DNA from: Variovorax sp. MHTC-1
GTDB lineage: Bacteria; Pseudomonadota; Gammaproteobacteria; Burkholderiales; Burkholderiaceae_C
Reading direction: 5' to 3'
Assembly: GCF_003984645.1 (NCBI RefSeq)
Contig: NZ_RWKI01000001.1
Location: 434,001 to 498,000 of the forward strand
Length of the DNA: 64,000 nt
Below are positions 38,820 to 47,674 of the stretch, piece after piece (position 1 is the first letter of the stretch; each line of letters starts with the position of its first letter). The position numbers were made by a program, and so were the translations under genes. The notes beneath the pieces are model-generated. The model saw only the letters and a program-made list of their open reading frames with translations, was not told the origin of the DNA and ran no database searches.

Positions 38820-38912
38820 GGTAGTACCGGGCCGGGGTTGTCCGCGGACGCCATGCGTCCGCGGAAGACGGACTACGGAGCATGTGGATGGTGCGAGGCA
38901 CAATGGCATGCC

Positions 38913-39920
38913 ATGAACATTGTGATCCTCGACGACTACCAGGACGCGGTGCGCAAGCTGCGCTGCGCTTCCAAGCTCGACGCATACGCGGCCAAGGTCT
39001 ACACCAACACGGTCAAAGGCATCGGGCAGCTCTCGGTGCGGCTCAAGGATGCCGACGTGATCGTGCTGATCCGCGAACGCACACAGATCTCTCGCCAGCT
39101 GATCGAGAAGCTCCCCAAGCTCAAGCTCATTTCGCAGACCGGCCGCGTCGGCAGCCACATCGACGTGCATGCGTGCACCGAGCAAGGCATCGCGGTGGCC
39201 GAAGGCACGGGCTCGCCGCTGGCGCCGGCCGAACTCACCTGGGCGCTGATCATGACGGCGATGCGCCGCTTGCCACAGTACATCAGCAATCTCAAGCATG
39301 GCGCCTGGCAGCAGTCGGGGCTCAAGTCGGCTTCGATGCCGCCCAATTTCGGGCTCGGCTCGGTGCTCAAGGGCAAGACGCTTTGCATCTGGGGTTATGG
39401 GCGCATCGGCCAGCTGGTCGCACGCTACGGGCAAGCTTTCGGCATGCAGGTCGTGATCTGGGGCCGCGAGGAGAGCTGCACCCGGGCAAGGTCGGACGGC
39501 TTCCAGGTGGCCCCGAACCGGGAAACCTTCTTCAGTGTTGCCGATGTGCTTTCGATCCATCTGCGTCTGGCGGAGGAGACACGGGGCCTGGTCACGCTCG
39601 AGGATCTTTCGCGCATGAAGCCCACCGCCCTTTTCGTCAACACCTCGCGCGCCGAACTGGTCGAACAGGACGCGCTGCTCGCGGCCCTCAACCGCGGCCG
39701 GCCCGGGCTGGCGGCCGTCGATGTGTTCGAGAGCGAGCCGCCGCTGCAAGGCCACGCGCTGCTGCGCCTGGAAAACTGCATCTGCACTCCGCACATCGGC
39801 TACGTCGAGCAGGACAGCTACGAGATGTACTTCGGCCAGGCTTTCGACAACGTCGTCAGCTTCATCAAGGGCAACCCGACCAACATCGTGAATCCGGGCG
39901 CCCTGCAGGTCCGCCGTTGA
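38913..39920 (+). CDS. D-2-hydroxyacid dehydrogenase family protein
   Basis: 335 residues. The NAD-binding motif is GYGRIGQLVARYGQAFGM (about 152-169); catalytic Arg (TSRAELV), Glu (VFESEP) and His (TPHIGYVEQDSYE) are all present. Reduces 2-oxoacids or oxidises 2-hydroxyacids with NAD; the exact substrate is not evident. The ATG at 38913 follows the family start (MNIVILDDYQD); the upstream extension to 38838 is not supported. It ends in a TTGA overlap with the MFS transporter gene, so the pair may import and process one compound. Confidence 0.88.
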   Translation: MNIVILDDYQDAVRKLRCASKLDAYAAKVYTNTVKGIGQLSVRLKDADVIVLIRERTQISRQLIEKLPKLKLISQTGRVGSHIDVHACTEQGIAVAEGTGSPLAPAELTWALIMTAMRRLPQYISNLKHGAWQQSGLKSASMPPNFGLGSVLKGKTLCIWGYGRIGQLVARYGQAFGMQVVIWGREESCTRARSDGFQVAPNRETFFSVADVLSIHLRLAEETRGLVTLEDLSRMKPTALFVNTSRAELVEQDALLAALNRGRPGLAAVDVFESEPPLQGHALLRLENCICTPHIGYVEQDSYEMYFGQAFDNVVSFIKGNPTNIVNPGALQVRR

Positions 39921-41089
39921 AACAACCTGCGCTGCCGGCGGCGCTGTGGGCCCTGCTGGCGGGCAACTTCGTGATCGGGACGGGCGTGATGGTGGTGCCC
40001 GGCACGCTCAACGAACTCAGCACCTCGCTGCAGGTCAGTGCAGCCACCGCCGGCCAGCTGATCACCGCGGGCGCGATCGTGATGTGCCTCGGCGCACCCC
40101 TGCTGGCGGCCGTGGTCGCGGGCTGGGACCGCCGGATGCTGCTCGCCTGCACCATGCTGTGGTATGCGGCAGGGCATCTGGTCGCGACGCTGATGCCGAA
40201 TTTCGGCGGGTTGCTGGTGGTGCGCATGCTGACGGTCGTTGCGCCTGCGATCTTCACGCCGCAGGCGGCCGCCTGCGTCGGACTGCTGGTGCCGCTCGAG
40301 CAACGCGGCCGCGCCGTCACCTTCGTTTTTCTGGGATGGTCCATGGCCTCGGTGCTGGGCCTTCCGCTCGGCGCGCTGATCGGCGGCCATTTCGGCTGGC
40401 GCACCGCGTTCGCGGCGATCGCACTCCTGTCGCTCCTCAGCGCCGCCTGGATCTGGCGCAAGCTGCCGCCCGGCATCCGGCCGGCCGCGCTGTCGCGCGC
40501 GGCCTGGGCCCGGGTGCTCAAGAGTCCGCTGCTGATGGGTGTTGTCTCCGTCACCGCGCTGCAAGGCGCGGGCCAGTTCGTGCTGTTCAGCTATTTCGCA
40601 CCCGTGCTCAAGCAAACGCTGGGAGCGGACGCGACGGCACTAGGCCTGATGTGGGGCTGGTTCGGCATCTGCGGCCTTCTCGGCAACATGCTTGTGAGCC
40701 GGTACATCGACCGCGTGGGCGCCTCGCAGATGGTGCTGCTCACGACCTCGCTGATCACGCTGAGCCTTCTTCTGTGGCCCCTGGGCGTGACGCTCGCATG
40801 GCTGGCGCTGATCATCGTGCCCTGGGGCTTCGGCTGCTTCGCCACGAACTCGGCTCAGCAGGCTCGCCTGGTCTCGATGGCGCCCGCCCTCGCACCGGGC
40901 TCGGTGGCGCTCAACAGTTCCGGCATCTACGTGGGGCAGGCGGTGGGTGCCGCGGCCGGAGGCTGGCTGCTGGCCCATGAAGCGATCGCCTGGATGAGCT
41001 GGGCCGGCCTGGCGATGCTGCTCTGTGCGCTGGCGCTCAGCCTGGCGGTCGACCGGGCGCGACGCCGCGCCCCTGCGTTCAGCGCTTGA
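39917..41089 (+). CDS. MFS transporter
   Basis: 390 residues with 12 predicted membrane helices. The loop 2-3 motif is GAPLLAAVVAGWDRRMLLA (about 56-74) and QQARL/G-rich helix 11 pattern resembles AraJ/drug-efflux members of the DHA1 group. Direction and cargo unknown. The start is a TTG at 39917 overlapping the preceding stop (TTGA), giving coupled translation with the 2-hydroxyacid dehydrogenase. Its end overlaps the convergent FimV-like gene by 11 bases. Confidence 0.87.
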   Translation: MKQPALPAALWALLAGNFVIGTGVMVVPGTLNELSTSLQVSAATAGQLITAGAIVMCLGAPLLAAVVAGWDRRMLLACTMLWYAAGHLVATLMPNFGGLLVVRMLTVVAPAIFTPQAAACVGLLVPLEQRGRAVTFVFLGWSMASVLGLPLGALIGGHFGWRTAFAAIALLSLLSAAWIWRKLPPGIRPAALSRAAWARVLKSPLLMGVVSVTALQGAGQFVLFSYFAPVLKQTLGADATALGLMWGWFGICGLLGNMLVSRYIDRVGASQMVLLTTSLITLSLLLWPLGVTLAWLALIIVPWGFGCFATNSAQQARLVSMAPALAPGSVALNSSGIYVGQAVGAAAGGWLLAHEAIAWMSWAGLAMLLCALALSLAVDRARRRAPAFSA

Positions 41090-43313
41090 CCGGCCTGGTC
41101 GGCTTGGGAGCTATCTCCGCCTCCGTGGCCGGATCGAAGAGTTCGAAATCGATCACGTGAGGGTCGCTGGACGGTGCCGGCGCCAGCTTCGGCGTCTCGA
41201 TCGGTGCTCGCATGGTTTCGAAGGCCGTCTTGTCGAATTCGGCGAGGTCCAGGTCGATGTCGGGCTTGGCGCGCGACACCGGTCCGGGGCCTGCGGGAGG
41301 CGCCGGCAGCGGCTCATCCGGCACCAGCACGGTCTCATGGTGAAGGTCGCCGTCGATGGCGCCGTAGATCGAGGGAGGCAGCGTCGGGGCGTACTCGACG
41401 GCCTCGGGTGCGCGCTCGCGATCGAGCGGCGCAGGCGTCGTGGCCAGCTGGTCGTGGCCGAAGGTGTCGACGAAGGAATGCGGCGTGACGGGCGCAGGCG
41501 GTGCGCTGTTCGGATCGATCACTTCCTTGGCCACGGAATAAAGCAGCAGCAGTTCCTGGTAGGCCGCCAGGTCGAAGGCCTCGTCCTCGTGCGCGCCAGG
41601 CTTTCGGAATATCAGCTCCTCGATCAGCGCCAGGGTGCCCGGCGCAGGCCATTGCGATTCGATGCGCGCGAGGGTGCTGCGATAGTGTTCGAGGCCCTTG
41701 CCCGTCTCATTGAAATTCTCGAACGCCGGCACGTCGGCGTTGAAGGCCCGTTCGAACTCCTCCGCCAGGCGCGCATAGTCCTCCTTGCGCCCCAGCGAAT
41801 GAAAAATCCGAAGCAGGTCCAGGTAGGCCAGCGCGCTGGTGCCGGGATTGGCGGCGATGTGTTCGCGCAGCACCGCGATCGCCTGGTCGTGCTGGCCGAG
41901 CGAGAGGAAGAAGTCCGACTGCTGCTGCACGTCGAACAGTTCTTCGGTGTTGACCGGCCGCGCCGGCACGCCGTCGGGCGTGCGTGCAGGCTGGGGTTCG
42001 GGTTCGCCAAAGCCGCTGTCGTCGTCGGGCTCCATGGCCGCAAAGGTGGCCGCGCCGAAGCTGGTGGCGTTCGCGCTGCGCCGCCGCGGCGGTACGGAGT
42101 CGACGTCCGGCTCCTCCTCGAGCAGTGCGCGCAAGGAACTCGGCCGCGTGGGACCGCCCTCGCCCTTCGACGGCGTCTCGCCCCACCACGCCGGCGCTGC
42201 GGCTCGGCGCGCCATGCGCCACAACAGCACGATCGCCACCAGCGCGATCAGCAACAGGGCGATCAGGGCGTAGACGAGTGGATTGCGGTAGCGGCTGTCG
42301 CGCGCCTGCGCGAGTTCGCTGCGCATCTCGAGCAAGGTGCGCTGGTTCTGCGCCGTCTGCTCGCGCAGCGCGGTCAGCGTGGCTTCCAGCGCTTGCATGC
42401 GTTGGGCCTCGCGCTGCGCCGCTTCGGGCTCGGTGTTGAGCACGCGCCATTCGGCGGCGGCCGCGGCGCGGCGCGCGGAGTCTTCGCTGGCCGGCAGCGT
42501 CAGTAGCGGACTTGCCTTGAGGCCGGGCTGCGCGACGGGAACCGGCTCCAGCGTTTCGAGTTGCAGCCGGGATCCGGCGGCGGTCTCGCGCCTCGGTTCT
42601 GCGGCCGTTGGCGTCGGGGCAGTGCGCGGTGCTGCCGCACGCGGTGCGGCGGGCGGTTGTGCGGCGGCGGCCCGGCGCGGCGCGGGCGCAGGAGCAGTGC
42701 TGGGACGCGGCGACTGCGCGTCGGCATCGCGCGTACGTGCGGCAGGCGCCGCTGCAGCGCTGCGCCGCGCCGGCGCTGCGGCCGATCCTTCGAGGCCGGA
42801 CGATGCACCTCCCGCCGCAGCACGCGATGGTGCGCGCGCGGGCGCTCGCGCCGGCGTCTCGGCCGATGCCCTCGCACCCGGCGCAAGAACGGGCAGCACG
42901 GGTTCGGAGGGCACGTCGGCCAGCAGCACATAGCTGCGTGTCGACTTCGTATCGCAGCCGGCGCGCACGCTCACATTGACCACGGGTTCGTCCACGGCAA
43001 CGGTGGAACGGATATGCATGCGCGGACTGCTGACGTTCGGCCCCGGCTCCAGCGATACAGTCAGGCTCCGATCGGCGATGCGGGTGTCCCCCTGCACGAC
43101 CTCGGCCTCGAGGCACAACGCGCCGCTGTCTCCGGCAGCATCCAGCGACAGCGGGATCACCACATCCAGCGGCTTGCCGATCCAAACAGCCCCTTGGGGC
43201 CGCCCGATCGTCAAGGCAAGCGATTCAAGTGCGAACCCGAATAAAAACAGGGCCGCAGCGAGACGTGGGAGTTGCAAAATGGTTCGACAAAAAGTAATCG
43301 AAAGTAGACACAT
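41079..43313 (-). CDS. FimV-like protein with TPR region
   Basis: 744 residues. Layout: signal-like hydrophobic segment (about 12-35), beta-rich periplasmic domain with two cysteines (about 36-140, IGKPLDVVIPLSLDA, VSVRAGCDTKSTRSYVLL), long Ala/Pro/Arg-rich disordered linker (about 150-270), coiled coil (about 310-345), one membrane helix (about 358-380, LVYALIALLLIALVAIVLLW), then a cytoplasmic part with TPR-like helices (about 480-590) and an acidic tail. This is the FimV/HubP plan: periplasmic peptidoglycan-facing end and cytoplasmic TPR end, used in polar organisation and type IV pili. The start at 43313 is uncertain; ATG 43340 is in frame. The LysM domain typical of FimV is not obvious. 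Confidence 0.75.
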   Translation of the reverse strand: MCLLSITFCRTILQLPRLAAALFLFGFALESLALTIGRPQGAVWIGKPLDVVIPLSLDAAGDSGALCLEAEVVQGDTRIADRSLTVSLEPGPNVSSPRMHIRSTVAVDEPVVNVSVRAGCDTKSTRSYVLLADVPSEPVLPVLAPGARASAETPARAPARAPSRAAAGGASSGLEGSAAAPARRSAAAAPAARTRDADAQSPRPSTAPAPAPRRAAAAQPPAAPRAAAPRTAPTPTAAEPRRETAAGSRLQLETLEPVPVAQPGLKASPLLTLPASEDSARRAAAAAEWRVLNTEPEAAQREAQRMQALEATLTALREQTAQNQRTLLEMRSELAQARDSRYRNPLVYALIALLLIALVAIVLLWRMARRAAAPAWWGETPSKGEGGPTRPSSLRALLEEEPDVDSVPPRRRSANATSFGAATFAAMEPDDDSGFGEPEPQPARTPDGVPARPVNTEELFDVQQQSDFFLSLGQHDQAIAVLREHIAANPGTSALAYLDLLRIFHSLGRKEDYARLAEEFERAFNADVPAFENFNETGKGLEHYRSTLARIESQWPAPGTLALIEELIFRKPGAHEDEAFDLAAYQELLLLYSVAKEVIDPNSAPPAPVTPHSFVDTFGHDQLATTPAPLDRERAPEAVEYAPTLPPSIYGAIDGDLHHETVLVPDEPLPAPPAGPGPVSRAKPDIDLDLAEFDKTAFETMRAPIETPKLAPAPSSDPHVIDFELFDPATEAEIAPKPTRPVKR

Positions 43314-43361
43314 TCTGGCATGGGCGTCCGTGCCAGCCATCCTCAGAGAGACAATTATCAA

Positions 43362-44882
43362 ATGACTGTGAACTTTTCCAATGTGGGCATCATCGGTGCC
43401 GGCGCGATGGGGCGCGGCATCGCGCAGATCGCAGCGCAGGCCGGGAGCGAGGTCCTGCTGCTCGACAGCTTCGAAGGCGCCGCGGTCCGCGGACGCGATG
43501 CCATCCTCGCACAGTGGCAGAAGCAGCACGAGAAGGGCAAGCTGGACCAGGCGCAGCGCGACGCGCTGTCCGCGCGAGTCCGCGCCGTCGAATCGGTCCA
43601 GGCGCTCGCCAGCTGCGAGCTCGTGATCGAGGCCGTGGTCGAAGACCTCGAGGTCAAGCGCAAGCTGTTCCGCGAACTCGAAGCGGTGGTTGCGCCCTCC
43701 GCCGTGCTGGCGACCAACACCTCCTCGCTCTCGGTCACCGCCATCGCCGCGGTGATGGCGCAGCCCGAGCGCATGGCGGGTTTTCATTTCTTCAACCCGG
43801 TGCCCTTGATGAAGGTGGTCGAGGTCGTGGCCGGCTTCAAGACCGAAGCCGACGTCTGCCGCCGGCTCGCGGACTACGCCGCGCAAATGGGCCATACCGC
43901 GGTGCAGGCCAAGGACACGCCCGGCTTCATCGTCAACCACGCGGGGCGCGGCTACGGCACCGAGGCGCTGCGCATCGCCGGCGAAGGCGTGGCGGACTTC
44001 GCCACCATCGACCGCATCCTCAAGGACCAGGCGGGCTTTCGCCTCGGGCCATTCGAGCTGCTCGATCTGACGGCGCTCGATGTTTCCCATCCGGTGATGG
44101 AGTCGATCTACCGCCAGTATTACGAGGAGCCGCGCTTCCGCCCCAGCGTGATCACCGCGCAGCGGCTCGCCGCCGGCGCGCTCGGCCGCAAGACCGGCGA
44201 AGGCTTCTACCGCTATGTCGAGGGCGTGGCGCAGATGGCGCCCGAAGCACCCGCGCCGACCATCGACGCGAATCCGGCGGTGTGGGTCTCACCGCGCGCG
44301 GCGCGGCGCCCTGAGCTGCTGCGGCTGGTGCACGCGCTGGGCGCGCAGCTCGAAAGCGGTGCCACGCCCTCGTCCGCCGCCTTGATTCTGGTCGCGCCGC
44401 TGGGCTTCGACGTCACGACCGTGGCCGCCGTCGAACGGCTCGACGCCACGCGCACGGTCGGCATTGACCTGATGGTGGACGACGCGGCCACCAAGCGCCG
44501 CGTGCTGGCCACAAATCCCGCGACGCGGCGCGATGTGCGTGATACGGCCCATGCGCTGTTCGCGCGCGACGGCAAGGCGGTGAGCGTGATCCGCGACAGC
44601 GGCGGCTTCGTCACCCAGCGCGTGATCGGCACCATCGTGAACATCGCCGCCGACATGTGCCAGCAGCGCGTCTGCTCGCCCGCCGACCTCGACGTCGCCG
44701 TGCGCCTGGGCCTCGGCTACCCACAGGGCCCGCTCGCCATGGGCGATCTCTACGGGCCGACCAATGTGCTGGAGGTGCTGTTCAACCTCCAAACCGTCTA
44801 CGGTGACCCTCGCTACCGCCCGAGCCCGTGGCTGCGCCGCCGCGGCGCGCTCGGCCTAAGCCTCACGCATGAAGAAGAGTAA
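43362..44882 (+). CDS. 3-hydroxyacyl-CoA dehydrogenase, PaaH type
   Basis: 506 residues, the long two-lobed form. The NAD site is VGIIGAGAMGRGIAQ (8-22); the catalytic His lies in GFHFFNPVPLMKVVEVV (about 137-153), and two copies of the C-terminal 3HCDH domain follow (around 185-285 and 400-490). PaaH acts in phenylacetate degradation, but related enzymes serve general beta-oxidation; no other paa genes are here. Start at ATG 43362 rather than 43320, matching family length. Enoyl-CoA hydratase gene follows after 12 bases. Confidence 0.9.
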   Translation: MTVNFSNVGIIGAGAMGRGIAQIAAQAGSEVLLLDSFEGAAVRGRDAILAQWQKQHEKGKLDQAQRDALSARVRAVESVQALASCELVIEAVVEDLEVKRKLFRELEAVVAPSAVLATNTSSLSVTAIAAVMAQPERMAGFHFFNPVPLMKVVEVVAGFKTEADVCRRLADYAAQMGHTAVQAKDTPGFIVNHAGRGYGTEALRIAGEGVADFATIDRILKDQAGFRLGPFELLDLTALDVSHPVMESIYRQYYEEPRFRPSVITAQRLAAGALGRKTGEGFYRYVEGVAQMAPEAPAPTIDANPAVWVSPRAARRPELLRLVHALGAQLESGATPSSAALILVAPLGFDVTTVAAVERLDATRTVGIDLMVDDAATKRRVLATNPATRRDVRDTAHALFARDGKAVSVIRDSGGFVTQRVIGTIVNIAADMCQQRVCSPADLDVAVRLGLGYPQGPLAMGDLYGPTNVLEVLFNLQTVYGDPRYRPSPWLRRRGALGLSLTHEEE

Positions 44883-44894
44883 GAGACCACGACC

Positions 44895-45674
44895 ATGAGC
44901 GCAGAACTGAAAAGCACGAGCGAGGGACACACCATGGTCCTCACGCTCTCCAACCCCTCGCAGCGCAATGCGCTGGGCCCCGAGATGTATGCGGCCGGCA
45001 TCGAGGCGCTCAGCGGCGCCGAGAACAGCGACGAGATCCGCAGCGTCGTGCTGGTCGGCGAAGGCGCATGGTTCTGCGCCGGCGGCTCCCTGCAGCGCCT
45101 CTCGGCCAATCGCGAACGCGACCCCTCGGTGCAGGCCGAAAGCATCGAAGCGCTGCACAGCTGGATCGATTCGATCCGCACCTTCCCGAAGCCAGTGATC
45201 GCAGCCGTCGAGGGCGCAGCGGCCGGCGCCGGCTTCTCGCTCGCCGCGGCCTGCGACTTCATCGTCGCCGCGCGAGATGCGGTATTCGCCGCCTCGTACA
45301 GCACCGTCGCGTTGTCGCCGGACGGCGGGTTGAGCTGGCATCTCGCTCAGGCACTGCCCCGGCAGCTCGCGAGCGAATGGCTCATGCTCGGAGGGCGCAT
45401 CGAGGCCGAGCGCCTGCATGCGCTCGGCCTGGTGAATGAGATCACCGAGAGCGGACAGGCCTTGAGTGCGGCGCTCGCGCTGGCGAACCGACTCAACGCA
45501 CGCGCACCCAACTCGCTGGCCAGCATCAAGGAGCTGCTGAGCGAGGCGCGCGGCGCCACATTGGCCTCCCAGCTCTCGCAGGAGCGCGATCACTTCGTGC
45601 GCAACCTGCACCACCGCAACGCCGGCATCGGGATCGCCGCTTTCCTCGCAAAGGAAACGCCGCGCTACGAGTAG
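44895..45674 (+). CDS. Enoyl-CoA hydratase/isomerase family protein
   Basis: 259 residues with the crotonase oxyanion-hole region GEGAWFCAGGSL (about 56-67) and VIAAVEGAAAGAGFSLAAACD (about 101-121). Residues ALSPDGGLSW (about 137-146) carry an aspartate where PaaG-type isomerases have theirs, instead of the usual hydratase glutamate, so an isomerase is at least as likely as a hydratase. Co-transcribed with the PaaH-like gene. Substrate unknown. Confidence 0.85.
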   Translation: MSAELKSTSEGHTMVLTLSNPSQRNALGPEMYAAGIEALSGAENSDEIRSVVLVGEGAWFCAGGSLQRLSANRERDPSVQAESIEALHSWIDSIRTFPKPVIAAVEGAAAGAGFSLAAACDFIVAARDAVFAASYSTVALSPDGGLSWHLAQALPRQLASEWLMLGGRIEAERLHALGLVNEITESGQALSAALALANRLNARAPNSLASIKELLSEARGATLASQLSQERDHFVRNLHHRNAGIGIAAFLAKETPRYE

Positions 45675-45729
45675 CGATGCGTCGCTCCCGCGACAACCCT
45701 CAGCCTTTCAGTCACGCACAGGACAGTCC

Positions 45730-46449
45730 ATGGACGACCCCATTCTTACCATCGAAGAACGAGAAGCGATCAATGGTGGTCGCTGGTTCTCTTCTCTTTC
45801 TCCATCCCTTCGTCACGACATCCTCCGATGTGCTTTCGTCAAACGCTACAAGGACGGCGAGCTGATCGCTGCACGCGGCGACCCGCCGGAGCAGTGGATC
45901 GCTTGCGCCAAGGGCGCGGTGCGCGTGAGCTCGACGGCAGTCTCGGGCAAGCAGGTCACGCTGACCTATGTGGAACCGGGCATCTGGTTCGGCGACGTGG
46001 CGATGTTCGACGGCGACCGGCGAACCCACGATGCCTATGCGCATGGCGAGACCACGATCCTCTGCGTGGCGCGCGCCGATTTCCAGAAGATCCTGTCGAA
46101 CCACGTCGAGCTCTACGAAGCCCTGATGCGCCTGCAGGCACGGCGCATCCGTCAGCTCTTCGGGCTGGTCGAGGATCTCAATACGCTGCCCTTGCGCGCC
46201 AGGCTCGCCAAGCAGCTCATCCACCTGGTGCGCAGCTACGGCGTGCCGAACCTGGCGGACGGAAGCCAGATGCGCATCGGGCTGCACCTGGCGCAGGAAG
46301 AGCTGGCCCAACTGCTCGGCGCCTCGCGCCAGCGCGTGAATCAGGAGCTCAAGGCCATGGAACGCGAGGACGCGATCCGCATCGAGCCGGGCGGCCTGGT
46401 AGTGCTGGACCGCGCGGCGCTGATGCGCATTTCCGAAGCCGACCAATAA
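45730..46449 (+). CDS. Crp/Fnr-family transcriptional regulator
   Basis: 239 residues. A cyclic-nucleotide-binding-like beta barrel (about 20-135, RYKDGELIAARGDPPEQW, GIWFGDVAMFDG) is joined by a dimer helix to a helix-turn-helix (about 190-215, QEELAQLLGASRQRVNQELKAM split around it). No N-terminal Fe-S cysteines, so not an FNR oxygen sensor. It probably controls the acyl-CoA genes on either side, since it sits between them on the same strand. Ligand unknown. Confidence 0.88.
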   Translation: MDDPILTIEEREAINGGRWFSSLSPSLRHDILRCAFVKRYKDGELIAARGDPPEQWIACAKGAVRVSSTAVSGKQVTLTYVEPGIWFGDVAMFDGDRRTHDAYAHGETTILCVARADFQKILSNHVELYEALMRLQARRIRQLFGLVEDLNTLPLRARLAKQLIHLVRSYGVPNLADGSQMRIGLHLAQEELAQLLGASRQRVNQELKAMEREDAIRIEPGGLVVLDRAALMRISEADQ

Positions 46450-46463
46450 AAGACAGCAGAGAC

Positions 46464-47552
46464 ATGACCCAGGACTTCGACAACTTCGTCGGCACCCGTG
46501 CCGTCTCCAAGCAGCACGTTTTCGACGTCGATGCGCTGACCGCCTGGCTCGACAAGAACCTCGACGGCTTCAAGGGGCCGCTCACGGTGGAGATGTTCAA
46601 GGGCGGACAGTCCAATCCGACCTACAAGCTGGTCACGCCGACTCAAAGCTACGTGATGCGCGCCAAGCCCGGCCCCGTCGCCAAGCTGCTGCCTTCGGCC
46701 CATGCGGTCGAGCGCGAGTTCAAGGTCATGAGCGGCCTGGCCGGCACTGGCGTGCCGGTGCCGCGGATGCACTGCCTGTGCGAAGACGAAGCCGTCATCG
46801 GGCGTGCCTTCTACGTCATGGAGTTCATGGCCGGCCGCGTGCTGTGGGACCAGTCGCTGCCCGGCATGAGCAATGCCGAGCGCGCCGCCATCTACGACGA
46901 GATGAACCGCGTCATCGCGGCCCTGCACACCGTGAAGTTCGCCGAGCGCGGCCTGGCCGACTACGGCAAGCCCGGCAATTATTTCGAGCGCCAGATCGGC
47001 CGCTGGAGCAAGCAGTATGTGGCCTCGATCACGCAGCCCATCCCCGAGATGGACCGCCTGATGGAATGGCTGCCCGCGCACATTCCGGCCAGTGCACGCG
47101 ACGAGAAGATGACCTCGATCGTGCATGGCGACTACCGGCTCGACAACCTGATGTTCCACGCCACCGAGCCGCGCGCGATCGCGGTGCTCGACTGGGAGCT
47201 CTCGACGCTGGGCCACCCGCTGGCCGATTTCAGCTACCACTGCATGTCCTGGCACATCGCGCCGGGCTCGTTCCGCGGCATCGGCGGCCTCGATCTGAAG
47301 AGCCTCGGCATTCCGACCGAGAGCGAATACATCCGCAAGTACTGCGATCGCACCGGGATCACGACGCCCGAGGCGCTCGCGACCGACTGGAACTTCTACC
47401 AGGCCTACAACCTGTTCCGCATGGCCGCGATCCTGCAAGGCATTGCCAAGCGGGTCGAGGCCGGTACCGCATCGAGCGAGCAAGCCGTGGCCTCGGGCCG
47501 CGGTGCGCGACCGATGGCCGAGATGGCCTGGCAATTCGCAGAAAAAGCATGA
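46464..47552 (+). CDS. APH-like kinase (ACAD10/11 N-terminal-type phosphotransferase)
   Basis: 362 residues. Phosphotransferase motifs are GGQSNPTYK (48-55), a lysine near 68 (MRAKPG), catalytic HGDYRLDN (221-228) and LDWELSTLGHPLAD (242-255). It is the bacterial stand-alone version of the kinase domain found in eukaryotic ACAD10/ACAD11. There the kinase phosphorylates a 4-hydroxyacyl-CoA, after which the dehydrogenase domain eliminates phosphate. The acyl-CoA dehydrogenase gene follows at 47675, separated only by a repeat. Start chosen at ATG 46464, 15 bases after the Crp/Fnr stop. Confidence 0.85.
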   Translation: MTQDFDNFVGTRAVSKQHVFDVDALTAWLDKNLDGFKGPLTVEMFKGGQSNPTYKLVTPTQSYVMRAKPGPVAKLLPSAHAVEREFKVMSGLAGTGVPVPRMHCLCEDEAVIGRAFYVMEFMAGRVLWDQSLPGMSNAERAAIYDEMNRVIAALHTVKFAERGLADYGKPGNYFERQIGRWSKQYVASITQPIPEMDRLMEWLPAHIPASARDEKMTSIVHGDYRLDNLMFHATEPRAIAVLDWELSTLGHPLADFSYHCMSWHIAPGSFRGIGGLDLKSLGIPTESEYIRKYCDRTGITTPEALATDWNFYQAYNLFRMAAILQGIAKRVEAGTASSEQAVASGRGARPMAEMAWQFAEKA

Positions 47553-47640
47553 GCCCCCCGGCTTTTCACTTCGCTTCGCTGCGTGTAGTTCGCCACCCCT
47601 CGAGGGGGAGGCGCGGCTCGCCTTGGGGCGGCCCGGCGGC
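47552..47640 (+). repeat. Dispersed intergenic palindromic repeat, copy h
   Basis: CCCCCCGGCTTTTCACTTCG, an extra CTTCG, TGCGTGTAGTTCGCCA, hairpin CCCCTCGAGGGG (47597-47608), then a CTCGCCTTGGGGCGGCCCGG arm. It fills the gap between the kinase and the dehydrogenase genes. Confidence 0.85.
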
Positions 47641-47674
47641 GGCCGCCTAAACGTTCACTCACCCAGGAGACACC

